Of a DNA stretch of 64,000 nucleotides, positions 9,611 to 17,559 are shown piece after piece; the stretch's first letter is position 1, and every line of letters begins with the position of its first letter. The DNA is from Pseudocalidococcus azoricus BACA0444 (lineage in GTDB: Bacteria; Cyanobacteriota; Cyanobacteriia; Thermosynechococcales; Thermosynechococcaceae), in assembly GCF_031729055.1 (NCBI RefSeq), contig NZ_JAVMIP010000002.1, positions 372,001 to 436,000 of the forward strand. Direction: 5' to 3'. Both the position numbers and the translations under genes were made by a program. The notes under the pieces are model-generated. The model saw nothing but the letters and a program-made list of their open reading frames with translations, was not told the origin of the DNA and made no database searches.

Positions 9611-9623
9611 CTTTCTAATCTGT

Positions 9624-10034
9624 TTAGGGTGTGAGGTAAGGTTTAGCCACTTTCCAGTAGCGAGAGAACCGTTTTAGATCTGTGTTGGCAGGAATTTCCA
9701 CAAACCCTGGGGATGGAATAATTTTGACGGGGACGGGTAAACTTTGACAAATTTGGGTAAATCGGGGGCTGGGGCTTGGACTGGTGATGACCTGGGTAGC
9801 TTGGTGGTGAGCAATAAACTGAGTTAGCTCTTGGATAACATGGCCGCGGCGAATTTCTACGGGAAGTTCCAAGAGACATTCATAGATAAAAACGAGGCGT
9901 TTGAAACTGATCCCCCAGGCCTGGAGCAGATCATCATCCCAAACCCAAACTGCGGGTCGATCAGGATACTGTGACCAGATGGGCTGAGTTGGGCTGAGAT
10001 TATCGCCATGTATCCAAATGACGGATTGATCCAC
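9624..10034 (-). CDS. Photolyase N-terminal-domain-like protein
   Basis: A 136-residue protein whose opening (Val-Ile-Trp-Ile-His-Gly-Asp-Asn-Leu-Ser) and the following Val-Trp-Val-Trp-Asp-Asp stretch resemble the Rossmann-like N-terminal antenna domain of DNA photolyases. The FAD-binding catalytic part is absent. A conserved-looking core, Glu-Leu-Pro-Val-Glu-Ile-Arg-Arg-Gly, lies near residue 60. Its role is unknown: it may be a stand-alone antenna-type or nucleotide-binding domain. The start is GTG at 10034. The next gene upstream on the same strand ends 34 bases away. Confidence 0.6.
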   Translation of the reverse strand: MDQSVIWIHGDNLSPTQPIWSQYPDRPAVWVWDDDLLQAWGISFKRLVFIYECLLELPVEIRRGHVIQELTQFIAHHQATQVITSPSPSPRFTQICQSLPVPVKIIPSPGFVEIPANTDLKRFSRYWKVAKPYLTP

Positions 10035-10068
10035 AACGGTAGATGGGGTGAACTGTCCAGATTAAACT

Positions 10069-10365
10069 CTAGCAGTATTGACTAATATCCTCGCCACATT
10101 CATCGGCTAAGAAACATAAGGCCCGGAAGCGCAAGACCATCAATTGCTCATAGAAGGGGTTGAGATGGCACAGGGCCGGAATATGAAACTGCCAGGGACC
10201 AATTTTAACATCCCGTTCAAAGGGGCATTGGGCAGGAATCCACCGACATAACCAATGGGCCCGGCGGCTATGACGCACTTCAATGGATTCTAACCAGGCC
10301 TGGAAACGCTGAAACAGCACTTTGAGAAATTTTGGAAACTTAGGAGACGATTGAGGTGGAGACAT
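10069..10365 (-). CDS. Mo-dependent nitrogenase C-terminal-like protein
   Basis: A 98-residue protein of the small cyanobacterial family annotated as the nitrogenase (Mo-dependent) C-terminal domain. Diagnostic segments are Trp-Leu-Cys-Arg-Trp-Ile-Pro-Ala-Gln-Cys-Pro-Phe-Glu-Arg, Ile-Pro-Ala-Leu-Cys-His-Leu-Asn-Pro and the terminal Ala-Asp-Glu-Cys-Gly-Glu-Asp-Ile. Five cysteines are spread through it. Despite the name the family occurs in non-fixing cyanobacteria, and no nif genes are seen here; function is unknown. The ATG at 10365 is preferred because AAGGAG lies five bases before it; a GTG at 10407 and an ATG at 10395 are alternatives. Confidence 0.75.
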   Translation of the reverse strand: MSPPQSSPKFPKFLKVLFQRFQAWLESIEVRHSRRAHWLCRWIPAQCPFERDVKIGPWQFHIPALCHLNPFYEQLMVLRFRALCFLADECGEDISQYC

Positions 10366-10822
10366 TGGCTCTCCTTGAAAGACATGGCTAAACATACGGA
10401 CGATCACTCCCGCGCAATACAGCTTGAAAGTAAAGAAAGGTCAAAATGGTAAAAAACTTTAAGTTAACAGTTAAATACAAGTTAAAAGAGAGGACATGAA
10501 TGACAAAATAGCAAGAAAATGTTAATTGAACATGAATAATTAAAGAGGTTCTGGCAATCGCTAGGCAGAGTTTATGGCTTGAGTAAAACTAAGTAAATCA
10601 AGGAGTTTTAACTCAAATGAGTCGCTCTATCTCTGTCTTAACGCAACCGTTAGTCTAGCACATCAGTAGATCTACAGAAGTTAATATATTTTCGGAATAA
10701 AATAGATTTATGAGACTGTCGAGGCAGATTCTCAGGTTAGTTAGGCATCTATAGGGAGAATGTCGAGCGTTTAGTATCACAGGCTACCAATAATTTCTAA
10801 ATCATTGATAAACCACTGGAAA
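10366..10822. other. AT-rich gap
   Basis: About 450 bases between two minus-strand genes. The sequence is AT-rich with runs such as TTAAGTTAACAGTTAA near 10460. No gene, structured RNA or terminator could be supported. It should contain the promoter of the nitrogenase-C-like gene. Confidence 0.4.
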
Positions 10823-11236
10823 TCAGTCGAGAACCTTGCGTAAAATCAAACAGTTTTGGGAGCCGATGCGCCGATACTCTAATTCACTCGCAATGTTTTG
10901 TAATAATTTCAAGCCGCGCCCGCCATCCTGGTCTGGGGAAATTTGCTCCGGCAGCGTGGCCAGTTTTTCCTGGAGATTAAATGTGGGCCCGTGATCCCAG
11001 ACTTTCAGTTCTACGGCAGTGGCGGTTCCTTGGAGTTCAATCAAGACAGGCGGCGGCTCTGGGCTATGGTGATGGGCATGGCGCACCGCATTGGTAAAGG
11101 CTTCAGCGAGGGCTAATTCCAGTTGGAGCCAAATCGTTTTCTGGACCCATTCCGGGCGGGCCTGGGCGAACCAACTTAGGACTTGATCTAGTTTCCCTAA
11201 GTCGCTGGCTACTTGGAGGGTTTGTTGAAGGGGCAC
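10823..11236 (-). CDS. Anti-sigma-type serine kinase (HATPase_c_2)
   Basis: A 137-residue single-domain ATPase of the RsbW/SpoIIAB type. The N-box region is Ala-Leu-Ala-Glu-Ala-Phe-Thr-Asn-Ala-Val-Arg-His-Ala (about 43-55). The ATP lid motifs are Lys-Val-Trp-Asp-His-Gly-Pro (about 78-84) and Asp-Gly-Gly-Arg-Gly-Leu-Lys-Leu-Leu (about 103-111). Such proteins phosphorylate an anti-sigma-factor antagonist or bind a sigma factor in partner-switching cascades. No antagonist or PP2C phosphatase is seen in the window, so its partner is elsewhere. The start is GTG at 11236. Confidence 0.82.
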   Translation of the reverse strand: MPLQQTLQVASDLGKLDQVLSWFAQARPEWVQKTIWLQLELALAEAFTNAVRHAHHHSPEPPPVLIELQGTATAVELKVWDHGPTFNLQEKLATLPEQISPDQDGGRGLKLLQNIASELEYRRIGSQNCLILRKVLD

Positions 11237-11286
11237 GGGTATCCTAAGTTAAGCCAAAGCAATACCCTATATTTTGCCACTCTCCT

Positions 11287-12381
11287 TCAACCATCACTAG
11301 AGGCACAGCCCCAACTTGCCATCAGTTCAGCCACAGATAGAATTTTCCGAATTGGCCGAACATTTCCGCTGGCAAAGAGCAATCCGGCCTGAACATCCCC
11401 TTGGCTTGCGGCGTTGAGAACTTGGAGGAGGCAAAATGAAGTCCCTTGATCTCGGCAAAGACAGGTTTGGAGGCAGTTGGCAAGGCATCTTCGCTCTAAG
11501 GTTGGGGCTTGGGTGGCAATATCTGTTGTGAGTTGATTTTTCAGGACGCGGGCGGGTTTTCCCACGGGACTGGTGATTGAAATAATATCCTCAGGCCTGG
11601 CCTGGAGGTGGACTTGTTTATAGGCATCAGCGGCATCACATTCTTGGGTTGTAATAAACCGACTGCCAATTTGCACCCCATCTGCGCCCAACCGCAACAT
11701 CTGCTGAATGTCTTCCTGCTCCCAAATGCCCCCTGTAATGATGATCGGAATCTGGAGGTTAAGACTGTTCAGGTAATGGCGCAGGTGTTGGAGGGTTTGA
11801 CCGAGATCATTGGGGATCCCATCCTGGCATTGGCTGGCAAAATGGCCACCAATTTTCTGGCAGTTTTCAACAATTATGGCATCTGGATAACGATGGTAAT
11901 TTTTCCCCCAGGCCTGGCAGATTATCTGAGCCGACTCCAGATCCGCCACAATCGGCACGAGGGCCACATGGAGATAATCTTGGGTCACTTCTGGCAAAGT
12001 CAAGGGCAACCCGGCCCCAGTCACAATTAAATCTGCCCCCCCGGCCGCTGCGGTTTGGGCTAGGGCTAAATAATCTTTGGTGGCAACGAGGATATTCACA
12101 CCAATTATTCCCGTGGGAGATAGCTTTCTAGCCGTAGTCAGGGCATCTTGAAGGGCGAGTTGGTTGGCCTGGAAAAAAGTCTTCCGGGGCGCTCGCTCTG
12201 GAAAATATGGGGAGTCAAAGCCGATCCCAAAGCTCGAGATCAGGCCAATTCCTCCCGCTTCCGCCACCGCCGCCGCCAACTTAGCCCCGGAGACTTTCAC
12301 GGCCATTGCCCCTTGGATAATTGGATATCGAGCCGTATGTGTACCAACAGTTAAGGGCTTAAAGAATACAGAAGCGTTCAT
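11287..12381 (-). CDS. FMN-dependent nitronate monooxygenase-like oxidoreductase
   Basis: A 364-residue TIM-barrel flavoprotein of the 2-nitropropane dioxygenase/nitronate monooxygenase family. It opens with the FMN-loop pattern Tyr-Pro-Ile-Ile-Gln-Gly-Ala-Met-Ala (about 18-26). It continues with Ile-Ile-Thr-Gly-Gly-Ile and Gly-Ala-Asp-Gly-Val-Gln-Ile-Gly-Ser-Arg-Phe, the phosphate-binding loops. Several cysteines cluster near the C-terminal end. The start is ATG at 12381; a longer frame to 12498 would overlap the desaturase gene. It is the last gene of a five-gene minus-strand run with desaturase, hemN, ho2 and acsF, so it may be co-regulated. The substrate is not known. Confidence 0.82.
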   Translation of the reverse strand: MNASVFFKPLTVGTHTARYPIIQGAMAVKVSGAKLAAAVAEAGGIGLISSFGIGFDSPYFPERAPRKTFFQANQLALQDALTTARKLSPTGIIGVNILVATKDYLALAQTAAAGGADLIVTGAGLPLTLPEVTQDYLHVALVPIVADLESAQIICQAWGKNYHRYPDAIIVENCQKIGGHFASQCQDGIPNDLGQTLQHLRHYLNSLNLQIPIIITGGIWEQEDIQQMLRLGADGVQIGSRFITTQECDAADAYKQVHLQARPEDIISITSPVGKPARVLKNQLTTDIATQAPTLERRCLANCLQTCLCRDQGTSFCLLQVLNAASQGDVQAGLLFASGNVRPIRKILSVAELMASWGCASSDG

Positions 12382-12436
12382 ATTGAAGATGATCCAGAAT
12401 TGAAACTTGCTATGGTCAAAGTCAGGGGGAAAGGTC

Positions 12437-13345
12437 TCAAGGTTGCTGAGTTTCAGTTTTAAAGGTTGGGGGCATGATGACGTGGGTGGCCAGGCCAAGT
12501 TTTTCTAGGGCTGCAATCACCCACCAAGTGACATCAATTTCCCACCACCGCCAGCCTGCTTTGGCCACTTTGGGAAAGGCGTGATGATTATTATGCCAAC
12601 CTTCGCCATAGGTTAGAATTGCCGCCCACCACAGGTTACGAGAATTATCCGCCACATGGAACGTCCGATAACCCCAAACATGGGTGACAGAGTTAATAAA
12701 CCAAGTGCTATGCCACAGCAACACGGCCCGGACAAACATCCCATAAATGACCCATGACCAACCGCCCATAAGATAGAGCAAAATTCCTAAGGGCAACTGC
12801 AACCAGAGAAAATTACGATTCAACCAGCGGTAAAAGGGTTGCTTGACTAGATCGGGGGCATATTTTTGATACTGGTCATAATCAAACACCGCCGGATTCG
12901 GACAGAACAACCAAAGGATATGACTCCACCAAAACCCCCGCTGGGCCGAGTAGGGATCCAGTTCTACATCTTCTGTATGGGCATGATGCAACCGATGACC
13001 GGCAACCCAAAAAATCGGCCCCCCCTGTAAGGCCAAGGCCCCAATCACAGCAATGGGGTATTCCAACCAGCGGGGAACTTTGAAACTACGATGACTCAGG
13101 AGCCGATGATAGCCGAGGCAAATACCGATACTGCCAAATAGCCAGTGCAATACCAGGAGGACTCCTAAGGCTGACCAGGAGAAAAACCAAGGGGCTAAAC
13201 AGGCCAGGCCATGGACAAGGGCAAAAAAGGCAACGGATAGCCAATTCACTGGATAGTTTGTCGGGGCCTGGGGAGTATTGACCACCGTGACACTATTGAG
13301 ATTGGACTCTGAAATTGATTCGGTTGGCATGGACACTACACTCAC
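12437..13345 (-). CDS. desF: Acyl-lipid delta-9-type fatty acid desaturase
   Basis: Di-iron membrane desaturase, 302 residues. All three histidine boxes are intact: His80-x4-His85, His117-x2-His120-His121 and His251-x2-His254-His255. Hydrophobic pairs lie at about 34-75, 92-112 and 180-212. The family inserts a cis double bond in membrane-lipid acyl chains using O2 and ferredoxin. It lies directly downstream of acsF, ho2 and hemN. From memory, Synechococcus sp. PCC 7002 has a desaturase called DesF in the matching low-oxygen cluster, so that symbol is used; sequence alone would equally allow desC. A polar N-terminal tail (1-32) is variable in the family. Confidence 0.88.
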   Translation of the reverse strand: MSVVSMPTESISESNLNSVTVVNTPQAPTNYPVNWLSVAFFALVHGLACLAPWFFSWSALGVLLVLHWLFGSIGICLGYHRLLSHRSFKVPRWLEYPIAVIGALALQGGPIFWVAGHRLHHAHTEDVELDPYSAQRGFWWSHILWLFCPNPAVFDYDQYQKYAPDLVKQPFYRWLNRNFLWLQLPLGILLYLMGGWSWVIYGMFVRAVLLWHSTWFINSVTHVWGYRTFHVADNSRNLWWAAILTYGEGWHNNHHAFPKVAKAGWRWWEIDVTWWVIAALEKLGLATHVIMPPTFKTETQQP

Positions 13346-13403
13346 AAAATTAGCAATAATGACATTAAATGGAAATTCAACGTATCGCCCTGAACAACAG
13401 TCT

Positions 13404-14792
13404 CTAAATTGCCTGACAGAAGATGTCTGTTTTTTTGGGCACTAAATAGGCATCAAAGACTGCGGCAATATTCCGAATCAACAACCGCCCCTTGGGTGTC
13501 ACTTCCAGGCCATCACTGAACCGCCGTAAAAGACCATCTGCCTCCAGTCCATCAAGTTTGGGTAAAGCATCAGCAAAGTAATCATTAAAGTCCCTGGCTA
13601 ACCCCAATTGATATTTTTGATTTAAGTCATCTAGGGATAACCGAAACTGACACATCAACTCCATAATCACCGCTCGGCGAATTAAATCATCCTCAGTCAG
13701 GGTGACACCGCGCTCGATGGGGATTGCCCCAGCATCAACGGCCTGGTAGTAATCCTGGAGCCGCTTATGGTTTTGGGTATAAACATTCTGCAACATACTA
13801 ATGGAGGTCATCCCAAAACCCAATAGATCCGCCTCTGGTTTGGTGGTGTAGCCTTGGAAGTTCCGATGCAGTTGCCCGGCCTGTTGAGCAAGGGAAAGTT
13901 CATCATTGGGTTTAGCAAAGTGATCCATGCCAATGAAGCTGTAACCATTTCCCGTCAGTTGACTAATTGTATTGTGGAGAATCCGGAGTTTGGCGGCTGC
14001 ATCGGGCATTTCTGAAGCTGGCATCCGTTTTTGCAAGGGTTTGAGCCAGGGAATATAGGCAAAGTTAAAAACAGCAATTCGATCTGGATTCAGTTGAATG
14101 GTTTTAGCGACGGTTGCTTGGAATGTCTCGATGGTTTGATAGGGCAGCCCATAAATTAAGTCCACATTCACACTGGCAAACCCGGCTTCCCGAATCCAGG
14201 CCATGACATCAAATAACATCGCTTCCGGTTGAACCCGATTAATCGCCTCTTGGACAGTTGGATTAAAGTCTTGAATCCCAAAACTAATCCGATTAAAGCC
14301 CAATTGGCGAAGAAACTGAATATAATCGCGATCCACATAGCGGGAATTTATTTCAATGGAAATCTCAGCATCTTCCGCAAAGGTAAAATGAGTCGTTAAG
14401 GCTTGCCAAAGAGTCACCACCTGATCTTGGGCCAGATAATTGGGCGTGCCACCCCCCCAGTGGAGTTGATTAACAATTCGCTGAGCACTAACTTGGGGGG
14501 CAATGTGCTGAATCTGACGGATTAAATAATCTAAATACCGAATGGCGGCGGGTTTGTATTGGGTGATGATTGTATTGCAGCCGCAGAAGTAGCAAGGGGT
14601 TTCACAGAAGGGAATGTGGCAGTAGAGAGATAGGGGCTTGTGGTGTTGGTTGCCCAACTCCAGGGCCTGGAGAAATTGATTCGAGTCAAACTCAGGCTTT
14701 AGTTCTGTGGCCGGAGGGTAACTGGTATAGCGGGGGATGGGTTGGTTATATTTAGTCAGTAATTCAGCATTAAAATCAACAGTAATGGTCAT
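13404..14792 (-). CDS. hemN: Oxygen-independent coproporphyrinogen III oxidase
   Basis: Radical-SAM enzyme that decarboxylates coproporphyrinogen III to protoporphyrinogen IX without O2. It has 462 residues from the ATG at 14792; the frame also reaches a TTG at 14804. The 4Fe-4S cluster motif is Cys63-x3-Cys67-x2-Cys70-x-Cys72, with the fourth Cys typical of true HemN rather than HemW. Gly-Gly-Gly-Thr-Pro (near 112) is the SAM-binding loop. The N-terminal Arg-Tyr-Thr-Ser-Tyr-Pro-Pro-Ala is also HemN-specific. It lies between ho2 and the desaturase, as expected for a micro-oxic tetrapyrrole operon. Confidence 0.96.
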   Translation of the reverse strand: MTITVDFNAELLTKYNQPIPRYTSYPPATELKPEFDSNQFLQALELGNQHHKPLSLYCHIPFCETPCYFCGCNTIITQYKPAAIRYLDYLIRQIQHIAPQVSAQRIVNQLHWGGGTPNYLAQDQVVTLWQALTTHFTFAEDAEISIEINSRYVDRDYIQFLRQLGFNRISFGIQDFNPTVQEAINRVQPEAMLFDVMAWIREAGFASVNVDLIYGLPYQTIETFQATVAKTIQLNPDRIAVFNFAYIPWLKPLQKRMPASEMPDAAAKLRILHNTISQLTGNGYSFIGMDHFAKPNDELSLAQQAGQLHRNFQGYTTKPEADLLGFGMTSISMLQNVYTQNHKRLQDYYQAVDAGAIPIERGVTLTEDDLIRRAVIMELMCQFRLSLDDLNQKYQLGLARDFNDYFADALPKLDGLEADGLLRRFSDGLEVTPKGRLLIRNIAAVFDAYLVPKKTDIFCQAI

Positions 14793-14871
14793 AGTAGGTC
14801 TCAAAATCTGAAATTAATGGCGGATGGACGTTGCAGGAAAAAACAGGGAACATACATTTCGGGAGTGAAAG

Positions 14872-15621
14872 TTAAACTACCGCCACCTCGCGAGACACTG
14901 CCCCTTGGAGCCGAACCGTACTACCTGGCCGATCTTGGCGGGTTAATAGGTCAAAGGTATACTCACCAATGGCTGCTTTTACTTCCGGTTCCAATTCGTG
15001 CATCACATCGCGGTTGAGTTGAAAGACAAAATTTGCCTCTGTGACAATCTGATCAATCAGGGCCGCGTCTAGGGTTAAGCTGTCTAGGGCCTGGCGATAG
15101 CCTTCTTTGAAGGCGCGTTTGGCTTCAATGGAGGGCATGGCGGCAAACTCGTAAAATTCTGTCCCCCGTTGATCCGTGAGTCCCAAGGCTGAGCGAATAA
15201 TTCCCTTCAATCCCTGCCCACCGGACAAATCCCCCAGATAGCGGACATAGGCATGGGCAATCAGTAATTCCGGTTGCGTATCGGCCAGCACCTTAATCCG
15301 ATCACAATAGATTTTTCCCGCCGGAGTTAGCTGAATCAATCCTTTCCAGGCCGGGCCAAAGTAAAATTCTAAATCCTGGGCCAGGGCCGCCGTCCGGTTC
15401 AGTTCAGGAAAGTAGAGTTGAGACAGAATTGGATGCCCGGCATGGCGACAAAATGCGGTTTCCAGTTCTCCATAAATAAAGTAAAAGTCACCAAACAATT
15501 TCCGCAGGGGTTCCCGCTCCACAATCCCCTTAATAAAACACTTCATAAAGGCGGTATTTTCCGCAAGGGTGTGGGCCTGGGTTGTGCCTTGACGGAGCGC
15601 CACAGAAAGCGGTTGACTCAT
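14872..15621 (-). CDS. ho2: Heme oxygenase (HO2 type)
   Basis: Ferredoxin-dependent heme oxygenase that opens heme to biliverdin IX-alpha for phycobilin synthesis. It has 249 residues from the ATG at 15621; upstream in-frame codons to 15693 look like leader sequence. Proximal heme ligand His17 lies in Gln-Ala-His-Thr-Leu-Ala-Glu. The distal helix contains Tyr-Leu-Gly-Asp-Leu-Ser-Gly-Gly-Gln. The position between acsF and hemN marks it as the low-oxygen isoform HO2 rather than constitutive HO1. The spacing to acsF is 89 bases. Confidence 0.95.
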   Translation of the reverse strand: MSQPLSVALRQGTTQAHTLAENTAFMKCFIKGIVEREPLRKLFGDFYFIYGELETAFCRHAGHPILSQLYFPELNRTAALAQDLEFYFGPAWKGLIQLTPAGKIYCDRIKVLADTQPELLIAHAYVRYLGDLSGGQGLKGIIRSALGLTDQRGTEFYEFAAMPSIEAKRAFKEGYRQALDSLTLDAALIDQIVTEANFVFQLNRDVMHELEPEVKAAIGEYTFDLLTRQDRPGSTVRLQGAVSREVAVV

Positions 15622-15710
15622 AACAAAATCCTCATGGTCGAAAATGAATTGAAACCAAGTCACAAAAAAATGGGTTGAATTAAACATCGTCACGGCTCTA
15701 TCGCAAACTA

Positions 15711-16784
15711 TTAATAGACCACACCCCGCATCTGCTCAGTATCCACAGGCTTGATTAAAAATAACCGCAGCATTTGCCAGAGAATTACGGTCATCCAAGG
15801 CAGTTTCTGGAAGAACTTGATGAATTTTGGTTGCCTGTTGCCGTTAATTTCCGTAAGTTTGGCATTGGCCTGGGCGCAGGTTTCTAGCCGTGGGAAAAAT
15901 TCCGGATGCTCGGTATTCAAAACACTGGGAAAGGCCCGCTCCGAGGTTTCATTGGTGTGGCTAATTACCTGTTGGTTGTAGTGGTGGGGATCGATCCCAA
16001 TGGATGCATAAAAATCTGCCCGCTCCAAAACTGTTAAGGTATGGGTGACAAAAACCGTCAGTAAGAAGAATCTAGCCCAGAGCCTTGCTTGCCAGGTTTG
16101 CCAAAGTTGGGGTTGAGAGCGTAGTAGGGCCTTAAAGAAATCTCCGTGGCGGTTTTCATCCTGACACCAACTCTCAAAATATTGAAATAGGGGATAAATT
16201 TCATGTTCGGGATGTTGCTCTAAATGCCGATAGACCAAGATATACCGCCAGTAACCAATTTTCTCCGATAGATAAACGGTATAGATCACCCATTCCGGCG
16301 GAAAGAAGGTATAAGTTCGGTTTTTAGTTAAATAGCCTAAGTCTAGGGACAAGCCAAAATCAGCCATGGCCTTGTTTAAGAATCCGGCGTGACGGGCTTC
16401 ATCCCGGGCCAAAAGGTTAAAAGCTTCCGATAAAAGGGGATTGCGGCCCTTCAATTTCCGCGAGAGTTCCTTAAACAGTAAAAACCCAGAAAACTCGGAG
16501 GTAATGGATCGCTCTAGAAACTCAATAAAGGCCTGGCGAGTTTCTCGACTAATGTGACTCCAATCCCGCTCAAAATTTGCATTACGGACAAAGTGATGGC
16601 GGTTATAGTCAGCCCGCAACTCAGCAATGACCGACTCTAGTTCTACAGACTGCTGGGATAAATCAAGGCTGGCTACCTTGTCAAAATCGGTGGTATAAAA
16701 CCGCGGGGTTAAGAGAGTTTGTTGCACCGGGGCTTTAATTCCAGGGGCTAGTTCCGTAAAGGTAGAGGGGGGTGCGCTGACCAT
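15711..16784 (-). CDS. acsF: Mg-protoporphyrin IX monomethyl ester cyclase, second isoform
   Basis: Oxidative cyclase forming the fifth (isocyclic) ring of chlorophyll. It has 357 residues from the ATG at 16784. The di-iron ligands are visible as Glu99 (Ser-Glu-Phe-Ser-Gly-Phe), Asp-Glu-Ala-Arg-His (about 128-132) and Glu-Asn-Arg-His-Gly-Asp. C-terminal hydrophobicity is consistent with membrane association. Its place at the head of acsF-ho2-hemN-desaturase matches the low-O2 isoform (AcsFII/ChlAII) of Synechocystis and Synechococcus PCC 7002. The housekeeping copy is presumably elsewhere. Expression is likely controlled by the divergent HxlR-type regulator; candidate sites lie in the leader. 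Confidence 0.93.
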   Translation of the reverse strand: MVSAPPSTFTELAPGIKAPVQQTLLTPRFYTTDFDKVASLDLSQQSVELESVIAELRADYNRHHFVRNANFERDWSHISRETRQAFIEFLERSITSEFSGFLLFKELSRKLKGRNPLLSEAFNLLARDEARHAGFLNKAMADFGLSLDLGYLTKNRTYTFFPPEWVIYTVYLSEKIGYWRYILVYRHLEQHPEHEIYPLFQYFESWCQDENRHGDFFKALLRSQPQLWQTWQARLWARFFLLTVFVTHTLTVLERADFYASIGIDPHHYNQQVISHTNETSERAFPSVLNTEHPEFFPRLETCAQANAKLTEINGNRQPKFIKFFQKLPWMTVILWQMLRLFLIKPVDTEQMRGVVY

Positions 16785-16830
16785 AAACAATCATCACCAC
16801 AGTAAATCACTAGAGTTCACTGTCCGATGA

Positions 16831-16876
16831 AACCCGGCCGGGTTCAAGTCAGTTACCCGCATTACCCCTTAGTTAC
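16831..16876 (-). promoter_or_regulatory. Candidate operator region of the acsF operon
   Basis: Upstream of acsF lies a perfect 14-bp palindrome AACCCGGCCGGGTT (16831-16844). It is followed by two copies of AGTTAC at 16851 and 16871, exactly 20 bp apart, which is two helical turns. They sit about 47-93 bases before the acsF start codon, a suitable place for an activator. No strong -35/-10 pair is visible, as expected for an activated promoter. Binding by the nearby regulator is inference. Confidence 0.45.
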
Positions 16877-16970
16877 TTGCAGTAAATAATTAAGATTGGA
16901 GTTGAGTTTCCAGGGTTTATAAAGAAATACTAAAGCTCTCCCAGGGAGTCTCAGAGGAGGTAGCGGTTAG

Positions 16971-17351
16971 TTATTTGGGTAGGGATTGGGGATTGGCTGG
17001 GGTATAGGGCGCGGCATCCCAATAGACAAAAATCGAGACCTTCTCCAGACGATAAATTTGCCCCCGATCCCCCAACCCGGCCTGGCGATAAGCTGGTTTT
17101 TGATTTTGATCCAAGTAATGCCCGGGACGATCACCCACGGGGACTAAGTCATAATGTTGGCCACTGGCAAGTTTAATCGCCACCACTCCCTGTCGTTGGG
17201 AAAAGCTACATTGACCAGAATAGGTGGCCCGATCATCCCCTTGGGGGTAAATATCACAACGAGCCGTCACGGCATCTCCATAGGCCGGAGCCTGAATGAC
17301 AATCGCACTACCCACAACTAGGGCCGAAATCAATATTGAGCCTAATTTCAT
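16971..17351 (-). CDS. Small secreted protein of unknown function
   Basis: A 126-residue protein from the ATG at 17351. A classical signal peptide covers about residues 1-26 (Met-Lys-Leu-Gly, a hydrophobic core, then Ala-Tyr-Gly near the cleavage region). The mature part is polar, with two cysteines about 17 residues apart (Ala-Arg-Cys-Asp and Gly-Gln-Cys-Ser) that could form a disulfide. The product would be periplasmic or lumenal. It sits between the acsF operon and the HxlR-type regulator, on the strand of the operon. Whether it belongs to the low-oxygen regulon is unknown, and no family is recognised. Confidence 0.7.
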   Translation of the reverse strand: MKLGSILISALVVGSAIVIQAPAYGDAVTARCDIYPQGDDRATYSGQCSFSQRQGVVAIKLASGQHYDLVPVGDRPGHYLDQNQKPAYRQAGLGDRGQIYRLEKVSIFVYWDAAPYTPANPQSLPK

Positions 17352-17424
17352 AAACAATATCCTTGATAGTTTGGGGATGAACCACTTTAAGGGAAACTAT
17401 TGCTTTTCCATCCTAGGGGAGTGA

Positions 17425-17452
17425 TTGGCAGCTGCTGTTGACCGTTTATAAT
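17425..17452 (+). promoter_or_regulatory. Sigma-70-type promoter of the HxlR/ChlR-like gene
   Basis: TTGGCA at 17425-17430 and a consensus TATAAT at 17447-17452 are separated by 16 bases. Transcription would start near 17459, leaving a leader of about 100 bases before the chosen ATG at 17560. The near-consensus -10 suggests constitutive expression of the regulator. Confidence 0.6.
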
Positions 17453-17559
17453 TCTTTTTTCCTATTCGGGGCCTGTTGTTATCCTGTGTAACGTTACTAA
17501 TCATTTTGATACATAAAGATAGTAAATTAATGATTAGACTCCAGAGGTCCAAGGACAGC

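Noticed and set aside
16841..16860. GGTTCAAGTC resembling a tRNA T-loop
   Set aside because: No acceptor, D or anticodon arm can be built around it; it lies in the acsF leader beside a palindrome.
17441..17452. TTGACC directly before TATAAT taken as a -35 box
   Set aside because: The spacing is far too short; TTGGCA at 17425 with a 16-base spacer is the better -35.
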